Made by a program: the position numbers and the translations under genes | The notes under the pieces: model-generated | Seen by the model: the letters and a program-made list of their open reading frames with translations, nothing else | Told to the model about the DNA's origin: nothing | The model's database searches: none | Source: Candidatus Bipolaricaulota bacterium | GTDB lineage: Bacteria; Bipolaricaulota; Bipolaricaulia; M55B111 | Assembly: GCA_018400715.1 (NCBI GenBank) | Contig: JAGYME010000013.1 | Span: 1 to 36,349, forward strand | Direction of reading: 5' to 3' | DNA: 36,349 nt | Part shown: positions 1 through 7,674 of the stretch, piece after piece | Layout of the letters: the number at the start of each line of letters is the position of its first letter | How positions within the stretch are numbered: position 1 is the first letter of the stretch

Positions 1-173
1 AACAAGAAAGCAGGAGTGGGGTTAATGGAGAAGGATTACGTAAACTCCTGGATTCTCTTTGCGATATTTCAAAGTTCTTTTGCGGATAAATTGCTGTTTA
101 AAGGTGGGACCGCCTTGAGTAAACTATACTTTCCCCAGCGTTGGAGGTAGAGAATGTCGACTTTGACGGTTAA
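1..173 (+). pseudogene. Remnant of an AbiEii/AbiGii-type nucleotidyltransferase (toxin family)
   Basis: The frame that is open from the left window edge passes through an EKDYV...W segment and then the block LLFKGGTALSKLYFP (ATG in frame at 25), which is the signature of AbiEii/AbiGii nucleotidyltransferase toxins. The frame stops at 148-150, just where the family's R(F/W)SED(I/V)DF motif should follow. That motif seems to continue in another frame as VENVDFDG (147-170), which stops at 171-173. This points to a frameshifted, truncated gene. No antitoxin partner is visible because the upstream side is outside the window. It is probably a dead toxin-antitoxin gene. It is short, so identification rests on one motif block. 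Confidence 0.6.
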
Positions 174-279
174 TTTAACTCTGTACCTTTATACCAAAAA
201 CAACCCTTAGGTCCTGGCAATTAGTATCTGGTAACCAATTAATCAAATCCGCCATTAACGGTCTTTATTAAGTCAACCT

Positions 280-420
280 CATTAACCCATTAACCCATTA
301 ACCCATTAACCCGTCACCCATTACCCATCACCCTAAATCCTGACCCCGAAATCCTAGATCCTAAATCCTACCCCCTGAACCCTAATAACTGGTACCCGAT
401 ACCGGGTACCTCATAACCCC
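280..420. repeat. Intergenic short-period repeat array
   Basis: Tandem CATTAACC-type units (four near-perfect copies from about 279) change into CACCCAT/TACCCAT, then ATCCTAG/ATCCTAA/ATCCTAC, then GGTACCC/GATACCG/GGTACCT units. The period is about 7-8 bp throughout while the unit changes. The array runs up to the stop codon of the leftward DUF389 gene. The stretch 174-279 between the pseudogene and the array shows nothing recognisable. Confidence 0.75.
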
Positions 421-1689
421 TTACCCCGTCTCCTCAAACTTCACCCGGACGCCTACCTCCCGCCCCAGGTACTCCTCCATCTCCTCGGATAGCTTTCCCT
501 TTAAGTCGACCGGATACTCTCGTCCGCTGACGGTCAGACTAACCCCGGACACCTTCTCGAAGAACAACCCCGTCTTGTCCGCGGAGAAGCCTTCCAGGTT
601 AATCTCCCTTTTCGCCATGGTTTCCGCCGCTATCTCCTCCAGGTGTGAAATCTTCATTCCCTCGGTCCTCATGTTCCAGGTGGCGAATCCCAGGAAGGTC
701 GCGATTAATAACAGCAGCACGATGAGGACCGTGATCCTGCTCTTCGTCGCCTGTTCCGCTCCCCTCTGTTCGTACCACCTGCTCGGCTTGTAACCCTGGA
801 CCCAGAGGGTGAAGGTCCCCGCCAGGTTGATGCTTATCAGGTTGATCAACAGCAGGATGCCTGCTCCGGTCATGATCTTGAGGTTCAACGTCGATATTCC
901 GATACCGGCCGCGGCCGCGGGAGGGAGGAGAGCAACTGAGATCATTACGCCCACCAGGGCAGAGTTTATCCCCGCCGTCAAAGAAAATGCTCCTGCCAGC
1001 CCGGACCCTAAGGCGACGACCAGGCTCAAGAAGCCGGGGTTTAATTGGTGTGTTATCTGGTTAAGGGAAAGTAACTCCAGGTTCGGCGAGAGGAGGACGG
1101 CTGTGGCGAGCCTCGTAAAGGCGATGCTGCTGGAGACGGCGAGGAGGACACCGAGAAATTGCTTCTTCACGCCGTTGTAGAACATCTCGCTGTCGTCGAT
1201 GACGGTGCCGACACAGCTCGTCATAGCCGGGCCGATCAGTGGGGCGATAACCATCGAGCCCACGACGACCGCGGTGTTGTCCATGAGGATGCCGGCCGTT
1301 GCGATGAGGGAGGCGGCGAGAAGGAGGAGGTAGAAGGTCGGCTGGGACGGAGACAGGCCTTCAGCGCTCGCCCTGAGTTCTTGCCTGGCGACCTTGCTCT
1401 CGTCGACCTCGCTTTCCTCCCGGTACTTCTCCTGTAACTCTTCGAACTCCCGCGCCACGATCGCTTCCACCTTGGTGACGACCGTGAAGCCGTTCTTCTC
1501 CAGGCCAGCGTCGCGGAGGTCGTCGAGGATCTCCTCTACACCCTGTTTAGGAATGGGAAAGAAGAGGACGTCACTGTACTTTCTCTGCGACGTCTCGGGG
1601 CTGACTACGTAATCGATTCCCTTTTCAGACAGGAGTTCGGTTATCGTCTCTTTCTTGCCCTCGGGGATAATTACTTGTATTAGGCGCAT
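421..1689 (-). CDS. DUF389 / TIGR00341 family membrane protein
   Basis: A 422-residue inner-membrane protein of the DUF389 family, whose function is unknown. The first about 80 residues form a soluble domain starting MRLIQVIIPEGK. A charged, probably helical linker rich in E and K follows (about 75-105). Then come six or so hydrophobic segments containing the family's signature ILMDNTAVVVGSMVIAPLIGP and a later SALVGVMISVALLPPAA block. A soluble C-terminal tail of about 85 residues ends the protein. I chose the ATG at 1689 because an AGGAGAG ribosome binding site lies just upstream; a TTG 24 bases earlier would put that site inside the gene. It appears to be transcribed alone, and the flanks are repeat-rich. 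The family call is secure; the role is not known. Confidence 0.85.
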   Translation of the reverse strand: MRLIQVIIPEGKKETITELLSEKGIDYVVSPETSQRKYSDVLFFPIPKQGVEEILDDLRDAGLEKNGFTVVTKVEAIVAREFEELQEKYREESEVDESKVARQELRASAEGLSPSQPTFYLLLLAASLIATAGILMDNTAVVVGSMVIAPLIGPAMTSCVGTVIDDSEMFYNGVKKQFLGVLLAVSSSIAFTRLATAVLLSPNLELLSLNQITHQLNPGFLSLVVALGSGLAGAFSLTAGINSALVGVMISVALLPPAAAAGIGISTLNLKIMTGAGILLLINLISINLAGTFTLWVQGYKPSRWYEQRGAEQATKSRITVLIVLLLLIATFLGFATWNMRTEGMKISHLEEIAAETMAKREINLEGFSADKTGLFFEKVSGVSLTVSGREYPVDLKGKLSEEMEEYLGREVGVRVKFEETG

Positions 1690-1713
1690 GGTCTCTCCTG
1701 TTTGCGACGTCAA

Positions 1714-2169
1714 AAATCAGTCCGCGGTCCGTAGTCCGCAGTCGTGCGTCTTGTGTCGCGCATCGGGGGTCTCATACTAACACCGTTGGCCCTGAAGTTG
1801 CCGATGAAGTAAAAAGTGAAGCCGCCGACTATCAAAATATGGTAAGTAGTTTTCGCCTGTTGGGTCCCTCCGGTAGTTGTCACTTCGCTCAGCGCGCTCT
1901 TATCAGGTTAAGAGTTTCGTTGTTTAAGTTCAACGTAGCAAAAATGGGTAACGGATGGATGGTTTAAGGGTTAATGGGTGATGGGTTGACGGGTTAATGG
2001 GTTAAAGAGTTGACTGGTGAATTGGTTAATTGGTAATAAGGTACTAGGTACTCGGTATCCGGTACCAGGTTTTCAGTTTGTTGAAGGCGAGAGTCACGGG
2101 TAAACCCGCGGCTACGTGTGAAACAAAATCAACGTGGTTTGTTGTATGACTGCGGACTGAATATCACGC
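1714..2169. repeat. Intergenic region with short-period repeats and a REP-like palindrome
   Basis: This divergent gap lies between the DUF389 gene and the PEPCK-like gene. Near 1718-1745 it carries CAGTCCG-like units, at 1889-1906 a small hairpin (CTCTTA/TAAGAG arms), and at 1961-2085 GGGTTAAT units followed by GGTACTA/GGTACTC/GGTATCC/GGTACCA units. A palindrome-like element (TCACGGGTAAACCCGCGGC, 2093-2111) matches another at 27184. An ACTGCGG unit follows at about 2149. A 57-codon GTG frame (complement 1710-1883) crosses the repeats and was not called. Confidence 0.65.
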
Positions 2170-2199
2170 TTGACCTCCACGCGACCCTTGGTTTATAAT
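2170..2199 (+). promoter_or_regulatory. Strong sigma70-type promoter for the leader ORF and PEPCK-like gene
   Basis: TTGACC at 2170-2175 and a perfect TATAAT at 2194-2199 are separated by 18 bases. The predicted start near 2206 leaves a 5' leader of about 190 bases before the TTG start of the PEPCK-like gene. Confidence 0.7.
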
Positions 2200-2224
2200 G
2201 GATTAAACTTAAAAGGATATTGAC

Positions 2225-2320
2225 ATGAAAAGTCACGTAGCACTCACACAGATCATTTCGCTTACGACGAGCTACACGGACGTTACGAATAATCCGAGGG
2301 GAATCCCTTTTCCCCTCTAA
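2225..2320 (+). CDS. Possible 31-residue leader peptide
   Basis: A short ATG frame begins 7 bases after an AAGGA ribosome binding site and about 20 bases after the predicted transcription start. The peptide starts MKSHVALTQIISLTTSY and is rich in Thr. It shows no run of a single amino acid of the kind found in classical amino-acid attenuators. Its last codons and stop lie in a hairpin (2296-2317). The order promoter, ribosome binding site, short frame and hairpin suggests a leader peptide acting on the downstream gene. That role is an inference, since a frame this short can occur by chance. Confidence 0.35.
   Translation: MKSHVALTQIISLTTSYTDVTNNPRGIPFPL
2296..2317 (+). promoter_or_regulatory. 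Leader hairpin overlapping the end of the short ORF
   Basis: Perfect 8-bp arms GAGGGGAA (2296-2303) and TTCCCCTC (2310-2317) enclose a 6-base loop. No T run follows directly, so it is not a textbook terminator; T-rich sequence occurs only at 2349-2367. A ribosome on the short ORF would cover the hairpin. Confidence 0.4.
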
Positions 2321-2396
2321 TCTCTGTCCTCACACCTGAAAATTCCACTTTGTTGTTTTTTGTTTTTCCCTAAGACTTTAGAAGAGGAGGTTTCCC

Positions 2397-4169
2397 TTGC
2401 AAACCAATCAGCTGACCTGGGCGAGAAACCAGGCGATATTGACGGTAAGAGAACAGCCATGTGAGAACGAAAAAGAGTTACTGCAGAGCAACACCGCTGG
2501 GAGGGTGTTGCTGAAGTACGTCGAAAAGCTGCAGGAAGACCAGTCCAGGTTGCTAAACGTGTTACCCGATGAACTGGCAGATCAGCCGGCACCGACGGTG
2601 ACGGAGAGGCTCCATCCGGTACTGATAGAGCTTCTTTTCTCCACGCTCGAGGAGGTCGCTCGCGACTCGTGCATGGGCGAGCAGATCCTCGACAAGCGGG
2701 GCCTCTTTCATCAGTTCATCGAGAGGCTTTACGATTTCTGGCGAGACTATACCAGGTTTCTTGTTAAGTGGACGGGTTTTGGCTCCAACGAGAACAAGAA
2801 CAGGCCCTACCTCCGGTTCAACAAGGAGCTGGACGACCTGTCCGAATTGGTCAGGTCCACTTACAGGTTGATCGTGGAGAATATAACTGGCTCACACCCG
2901 ATCGTCTACCGTCAGGTCTCCGCCGGGTTCGAGGTCGGCCTGGCAGTGGACAAGGTCGACTTCAACTATCCCGACTACATCAAGAAGAAGTTCGGTCAGG
3001 TGCCGGTGATAGAGCAGGTGACGATCAAGCCACCGTTCGTTATCGACCCGCCGATGAACAAGCGGACGGGTATGTTCCAGGAGACCGAGGAGAATCCCCT
3101 GGACGACCCGGAAGTTAACCCGTCCGACTGGCTCTGTTACCCCGCAAAGGTGGGTAACCTGCGAATCGACGTCTTTTTCCACCAGGACTTCATGGACCTC
3201 GGGTCCTCGCTGGCAAACCTGTTCGAGTTGGTTACGGGGGATGAGCTGGAGGAGAAACCCGATGCAATTTACGCCTTCGGGCTTAACCCGGCGTCGATGA
3301 AGGAGTACGGGGACCTTCCCACCGTATTTTACAGGGATGCGGATAACGACTTGCTCATCGGAGCGCTGCCACGGGAGCCCCGCTTCGGTTACTTTGGTTA
3401 CACGAAGAAGATGATGTTAACCCTCCACAACACTATCTCGATGGAAAAAGGTAGACTGCCGCTGCACGGGGCGATGACGCGGATCCATTTCAAGAACAGG
3501 GAACCGGCCACGGTTGCGATAATGGGCGGCTCCGGCGCCGGCAAGTCCGAAACGCTGGAGGCGTTCCGCGTTATCGGTGACGAGGTCATCCAGGAGATGG
3601 AGATCATCTGTGACGACATGGGCGCGCTGGGGATAGGCGAGTCCGGTCGGGTCGTCGGATATGGGACGGAGACGGGTGCATTTGTCAGGCTGGACGACCT
3701 GCAGAAGGGTTACGCCTTCGCGCAGCTCGATAGGTCGATTTTCATGAGCCCCCAGCGGACGAACGCGAGGGCGTTGATGCCGGTCGCCCCGATAGAGAAT
3801 GTTCTGGAGGGCGTTCCTATCGATTACTTCTTCTACGCCAATAACTACGAGGAGGTCGACGATTCGCATCCAATTATCGACAGGATCGACAACCCCGACA
3901 GGGCGATAGACGTGTTTAGCGAGGGCGCGCGGATGTCTAAGGGGACGACGACCGAGAAAGGGCTAAGCCACACGTACTTTGCCAACCCGTTCGGACCGGC
4001 GCAGAACAAGGAGAAGCACGACGAGCTGGCGGAGACGTTCTTTGAGCAGCTGTACGATGCCAAAGTCTACGTGGGGCAGCTGCGCACGAGGCTGGGGATA
4101 CCGGGGATGGAGACTGCCGGCCCCGAGAGCGCGGCGGAGGAGCTTCTTGAGTTGATGGGGAATGGTTAG
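2397..4169 (+). CDS. PEPCK/HPr-kinase superfamily protein (P-loop, 590 aa)
   Basis: A large soluble protein whose C-terminal half carries a P-loop MGGSGAGKSETLEAF (about residue 375). It closely resembles the GxSGxGKSE loop of HPr kinase and more loosely the GxSGTGKT loop of ATP-dependent PEP carboxykinase. ICDDMGALG follows as a likely Walker-B-like metal site. Then comes EGARMSKGTTTEKG...TYFANPFGP, comparable in position to the PEPCK block that precedes its conserved F-x-PF segment. The N-terminal 330 residues I do not recognise. I infer phosphoryl transfer or nucleotide-linked chemistry, but the substrate cannot be told from sequence. The start is TTG at 2397, six bases after an AGAGGAGG site. 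It converges on gdhA, with a bidirectional terminator between them. Confidence 0.7.
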   Translation: MQTNQLTWARNQAILTVREQPCENEKELLQSNTAGRVLLKYVEKLQEDQSRLLNVLPDELADQPAPTVTERLHPVLIELLFSTLEEVARDSCMGEQILDKRGLFHQFIERLYDFWRDYTRFLVKWTGFGSNENKNRPYLRFNKELDDLSELVRSTYRLIVENITGSHPIVYRQVSAGFEVGLAVDKVDFNYPDYIKKKFGQVPVIEQVTIKPPFVIDPPMNKRTGMFQETEENPLDDPEVNPSDWLCYPAKVGNLRIDVFFHQDFMDLGSSLANLFELVTGDELEEKPDAIYAFGLNPASMKEYGDLPTVFYRDADNDLLIGALPREPRFGYFGYTKKMMLTLHNTISMEKGRLPLHGAMTRIHFKNREPATVAIMGGSGAGKSETLEAFRVIGDEVIQEMEIICDDMGALGIGESGRVVGYGTETGAFVRLDDLQKGYAFAQLDRSIFMSPQRTNARALMPVAPIENVLEGVPIDYFFYANNYEEVDDSHPIIDRIDNPDRAIDVFSEGARMSKGTTTEKGLSHTYFANPFGPAQNKEKHDELAETFFEQLYDAKVYVGQLRTRLGIPGMETAGPESAAEELLELMGNG

Positions 4170-4440
4170 TTGGTGATGGGTTAATGTGGGTAATGGGTGG
4201 TGAGGTACCCGTTGCCAGGTACCAGGTACCAGTTTTGAGGGGTTAGGATTTAGGGATTGGGATGATGGATGCATGGTTGATGGGTAATGTTTAACGGGTA
4301 ATGAGGTATCCGGTACTCGGTATTTGGTATGCGTTCCAGAACCTAAGACCCAAAACCCAACACCCAGGACGCATGACACTTGACTCATGACGCTTTTCGA
4401 CCACGGACTGAGAACTGCGAACTGAGAACTGCGAACTGAA
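4170..4440. repeat. Intergenic short-period repeat array
   Basis: The array begins directly after the PEPCK-like stop codon: GGGTTAAT-like units, then GGTACCA copies (about 4210-4232), GGATTTAG-like units, GGTATCC/GGTACTC/GGTATTT/GGTATGC (4304-4332), CCCAAAA/CCCAACA (4349-4365), and GAACTGA/GAACTGC units (to 4440). The segment 4293-4365 is nearly identical to 12417-12490. Confidence 0.8.
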
Positions 4441-4471
4441 TATCCCTAGCCCCTAACCCTGATGATAAAGT

Positions 4472-4510
4472 CCGGGAGCTGGTGTTGGTCCAGCTCCCGG
4501 TTCTTCTTCT
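4472..4510. terminator. Bidirectional intrinsic terminator between the PEPCK-like gene and gdhA
   Basis: Perfect 11-bp arms CCGGGAGCTGG (4472-4482) and CCAGCTCCCGG (4490-4500) enclose a 7-base loop. TTCTTCTTCT follows on the plus strand, and ACTTTATC follows on the minus strand. It lies between convergent genes and could stop transcripts from both sides. Confidence 0.8.
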
Positions 4511-4538
4511 GAGTTCTAAAATAAACTAGAGCAGGTAA

Positions 4539-5786
4539 TCAGACCCAGCCGCGCAGCTTCATCGCTTGCGCTACCTTCTCGATCGATACCATGTAAGCGG
4601 CCGTCCTGTTGTCAACGTCCTCTTGCTGGGCGCGGTTGTGGACGTCCTTGAAGGCCTTCGTCATCTTCTTGTCCAGTCTCTCGTAGACCTCTTCCTCCGT
4701 CCAGTAGTACCTGTTCCTGTTCTGCACCCATTCGAAATAGGATACCGTGACTCCCCCGGCGTTACAGAGGAAGTCGGGGATAACGTAGACGCCGTTCTCG
4801 TAGAGGGTATCGTCGGCCTCAGGGGTGGTGGGGCCGTTGGCCGCCTCTGCCACCATCGTTGCGGAGACGTCCCCCGCGTTATCCTCCGTGATGACGTTCT
4901 CTATGGCCGCCGGTATGAGGACGTCGACGTCCAGGGCGAGCAGCTCGTTGTTGGTGATCCTGTCCCCGCCCTCGTACGTTGCTACCGTGCCGTTCTCGTT
5001 CTTGTGCGCCTTGGCCGCGTCAATATCCAAACCGTCTTCGTTAACTACGCCCCCTTGTGAGTCGGACACGGCGACTACCGTGCAGTCGAGAAGTTGTTGG
5101 ATGAGAGTGGCGGAGTAGTAACCGGCGTTTCCGTATCCCTGAATCGCCACGGTTGCCTCGTCGAGCTTAATACCCAGTTCCTTGGCCGCTTCACGTATCG
5201 TGTAAATTACTCCCCGGGCGGTGGCGTCTCCACGACCAAGAGACCCGCCAACCTCTACTGGCTTACCGGTAATGACGGCCGGTGAATACGCTCCGGCTAC
5301 CTTGGAATATTCGTCCATCATCCAGGCCATCATCTGGGGATTGGTGTAGACGTCCGGTGCGGGTATGTCCCTGTCCTCACCGATAAAGTTGCTAATTGCA
5401 CAGATGTAACCGCGGGAAATTCGCTCGAGTTCGTCCTGGGACAGCTCCTTGGGATTACAGACTACGCCTCCCTTGCCGCCTCCGTAGGGAATGTCGGCAA
5501 CAGCGGTCTTCCAGGTCATCCATGCCGCTAGAGCCTTAACCGTGTCGAGAGTCTCGTCCGGGTGGAACCGGAGGCCTCCTTTTGTCGGTCCGAGGGCGTC
5601 ATTGTATTGTACCCTGAAACCCTTGAACGTCTTCGTGGAACCGTCGTCCATCTTGACCTGGAAGTTAACCACGAACGTCCGCATAGGTTCTCTAAGCGCT
5701 TCGTGGACCGACTCCTCTAAATCAAGCACCTCTGCTGCCTTGTCCAGCTGCCGCTGGGCCGTTTCAAATGGGTTAACATCATTCAT
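4539..5786 (-). CDS. gdhA: Glutamate dehydrogenase
   Basis: A 415-residue cytosolic hexameric-type enzyme that interconverts glutamate and 2-oxoglutarate plus ammonium, using NAD(P). The N-terminal substrate domain has the GPTKGGLRFHP block and YGGGKGGV (about 101-108), which carries the active-site lysine region, followed by PAPDVYTNPQMMAWM. The Rossmann domain has GYGNAGYYSA (about 217). GGVTVSYFEWVQN near the C terminus is also typical. The length matches the family. The ATG follows a GAGGGGG ribosome binding site. The protein is strongly acidic, as in salt-adapted relatives, but that is only an impression. I cannot decide NAD versus NADP preference. It is monocistronic and ends at the terminator shared with the gene opposite. 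Confidence 0.95.
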   Translation of the reverse strand: MNDVNPFETAQRQLDKAAEVLDLEESVHEALREPMRTFVVNFQVKMDDGSTKTFKGFRVQYNDALGPTKGGLRFHPDETLDTVKALAAWMTWKTAVADIPYGGGKGGVVCNPKELSQDELERISRGYICAISNFIGEDRDIPAPDVYTNPQMMAWMMDEYSKVAGAYSPAVITGKPVEVGGSLGRGDATARGVIYTIREAAKELGIKLDEATVAIQGYGNAGYYSATLIQQLLDCTVVAVSDSQGGVVNEDGLDIDAAKAHKNENGTVATYEGGDRITNNELLALDVDVLIPAAIENVITEDNAGDVSATMVAEAANGPTTPEADDTLYENGVYVIPDFLCNAGGVTVSYFEWVQNRNRYYWTEEEVYERLDKKMTKAFKDVHNRAQQEDVDNRTAAYMVSIEKVAQAMKLRGWV

Positions 5787-5979
5787 TCTCTGTTCCCCCT
5801 CATTGGAGTAGTGATTTTTTACTGCATATGTTTACCGTTATGCAACAACTACCGAACTCTATAACTTTCTCACTTGTATTTTAGTACAAATAGGGCCGTT
5901 TGCAAAACCTTTTAAAACAATTTTTTTGGTATCCTAGAGATTATATGATATATTATCCAAAAAACCCCGGCAGGTTTTC
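5787..5979. other. Upstream region of gdhA
   Basis: This AT-rich half of a divergent gap holds an inverted repeat TTGTA/TACAA (5874-5889). A weak minus-strand promoter is possible, with TTGTAC (5884-5889) and TTATAG about 19 bases downstream. No small gene is evident. Confidence 0.35.
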
Positions 5980-6009
5980 TTGCCAATCCCGGCCGAAAGG
6001 CGCTATAAT
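5980..6009 (+). promoter_or_regulatory. Promoter of the xseA operon
   Basis: TTGCCA (5980-5985) and TATAAT (6004-6009) are separated by 18 bases, giving a leader of about 110 bases before xseA. The leader contains GGGCCCTCGGGCCC near 6075, a GC-rich palindromic stretch of unknown meaning. Confidence 0.6.
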
Positions 6010-6127
6010 CCAAGCATATATAGGGGGTAACAATACTGTTAAACTCATTGAAACGGACCCGTGATTTTCTCCGGGCCCTCGGGCCCTTCGCGGCTAGTTC
6101 ACCGTTTACAGGGGTTGAGGGATTGAG

Positions 6128-7399
6128 ATGACCGAAAAATTTGGAGACCAGTTTAACTTCGGCAAACAGGAGGTCGACCCCGACGACATCTACACGGTTT
6201 CCGAGCTCAACCGCCGGGCGAGGAGCCTCCTCGAGTCGAACTTCGACGGGATCTGGGTCGAAGGAGAGATATCCAACCTGAGTGTCGCCTCCTCCGGGCA
6301 CGCTTACTTCACGCTGAAGGAGGAATCTTCAGAGATCAGCGCGGTGATGTTTTCCGGTGACAGGCGGCGGATTGACGTCGAATTGGAGGACGGAATGGCC
6401 GTTCTGGCGCGGGGGACTCTGACCGTCTACGAGAAGAGGGGCCGCTATCAGCTCATTCTCCGCGACGCCCGCGACGTCGGTGCCGGCAAATTGCAGATGG
6501 AATTCGAAAAACTGAAGAAACGACTGCAGGAGGAGGGCCTGTTCGACCCCGAGAGGAAGAAGCAGATTCCCGACTTTCCCGAGAAGGTTGGGGTGGTTAC
6601 GTCGCCGACGGGAGCTGCGGTCAGGGATATCGTCTCGACTATAGAGAAGAGGTACCCGGTCGTCACGGTTTACCTGTTCCCGGTCAAGGTGCAGGGAGAC
6701 GGTGCCAAGGAACAAATCGCCGGCGCGATAGATCTGGCCAACAGGACGGAGGAACTAGACCTGGACACCTTGATCGTTGGGCGCGGTGGAGGGTCGCTGG
6801 AGGACCTCTGGGCGTTTAACGAGGAGGTGGTGGCCCGGGCGATCTACAGGTCCGAGGTCCCCGTCATCTCCGGCGTCGGTCACGAGATCGACTTCACCAT
6901 CTCGGACTTCGTCGCCGACAAGCGGGTCCCAACACCGACTGCAGCCGGAAAGGAGGCCGTTCCAGATGGCCGGGAGATCTTGAGAGGAGTGGAAAAGGAC
7001 GTAAGCAGGTTGAGGAGCACTCAGGCATCCGTGTTGAACCGGTACAGGGAGTCCATTAACCAGGTCTCGTCCAGTTTCGCCTTCAGGCTTCCCTTCCGCA
7101 CCCTCCAGGATAAGTGGCAGGAGTACGACAGGTCGACCAAAGCTCTGGGTGACAGGGCGAGCACAATATTTGATAAACAGGCGGAAAAGTTTAATAATTT
7201 ATTACAGCGCCTCTCACTGGCGAACCCCACGAGGCTCCTGGAACAGGGATACTCGATCACGGCAACCGAGGAAGGAGAGGTCCTGGTTGATGCTTCGGAG
7301 GTAGAAGAGGGGGAATCCTTGAAGACAACGCTTTTCAAGGGTATTATTCGTTCTGTGGTAAGGGAGGTTGAAGACGATGGGAGACGAGGACAGGGTTGA
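6128..7399 (+). CDS. xseA: Exodeoxyribonuclease VII large subunit
   Basis: The 423-residue catalytic subunit of exonuclease VII, which degrades single-stranded DNA from both ends and works in mismatch repair and DNA damage processing. An N-terminal OB-fold (about 15-110, WVEGEISNLSVASSGHAYFTLK) is followed by the catalytic domain, with VVTSPTGAAVRDI, the GRGGGSLEDLWAFN block and PVISGVGHEIDFTISDFVAD. A long helical region near 290-370 is the usual coiled coil that binds small subunits. The ATG lies 6 bases after GAGGG. The gene overlaps xseB by 23 bases, so translation is probably coupled. Confidence 0.95.
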   Translation: MTEKFGDQFNFGKQEVDPDDIYTVSELNRRARSLLESNFDGIWVEGEISNLSVASSGHAYFTLKEESSEISAVMFSGDRRRIDVELEDGMAVLARGTLTVYEKRGRYQLILRDARDVGAGKLQMEFEKLKKRLQEEGLFDPERKKQIPDFPEKVGVVTSPTGAAVRDIVSTIEKRYPVVTVYLFPVKVQGDGAKEQIAGAIDLANRTEELDLDTLIVGRGGGSLEDLWAFNEEVVARAIYRSEVPVISGVGHEIDFTISDFVADKRVPTPTAAGKEAVPDGREILRGVEKDVSRLRSTQASVLNRYRESINQVSSSFAFRLPFRTLQDKWQEYDRSTKALGDRASTIFDKQAEKFNNLLQRLSLANPTRLLEQGYSITATEEGEVLVDASEVEEGESLKTTLFKGIIRSVVREVEDDGRRGQG

Positions 7400-7610
7400 T
7401 TTAGAGAAGGACCTGGAGGACCTGGAAAAAATAGTTGACGAGCTGGAAAACGAGAAAATTGACTTGGATAAGTCCATAGATCTTTTTGAACGGGGAGTTA
7501 AATTGGCAGAGGAGGTCAAGGGAGAACTGTCCAGGGCTGAGGCCCGGCTGAAGAAGGTAGTAGAGGAAAGCGATCTGGGCCTCAACGTAGAGGACTTCAA
7601 TCTAGGATGA
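7377..7610 (+). CDS. xseB: Exodeoxyribonuclease VII small subunit
   Basis: A 77-residue acidic helical protein, the normal size for XseB, which binds the coiled coil of XseA in several copies. The core DLEKIVDELENEKIDLDKSI (about 17-36) followed by LFERGVKLAEEVK is the family signature. The ATG at 7377 is preferred because AGGGAGG ends 9 bases before it; a TTG at 7368 directly abuts that site and cannot use it. The gene overlaps the end of xseA. Confidence 0.93.
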   Translation: MGDEDRVDLEKDLEDLEKIVDELENEKIDLDKSIDLFERGVKLAEEVKGELSRAEARLKKVVEESDLGLNVEDFNLG

Positions 7611-7674
7611 GCTACCGGAGTCAGATTATTCCCTTTGTCGTCCTGTAACAATATTTCGGGTGAGAATATTTCAT

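Noticed and set aside
1710-1883. A 57-codon GTG frame on the minus strand with a hydrophobic segment, ending 20 bases before the DUF389 gene.
   Set aside because: No ribosome binding site precedes it, and its C-terminal codons read straight through the ACTGCGG repeat units, so it is probably chance.
3963-4388. A minus-strand frame reading like VLGVGFWVLGSGT at its start.
   Set aside because: It is the translated short-period repeat plus the antisense of the PEPCK-like gene; a similar reading recurs at 12208-12492 for the same reason.
6070-6100. A GC-rich palindrome GGGCCCTCGGGCCC in the xseA leader.
   Set aside because: Its loop would be only 2 bases and no T run follows, so I do not call it a terminator.
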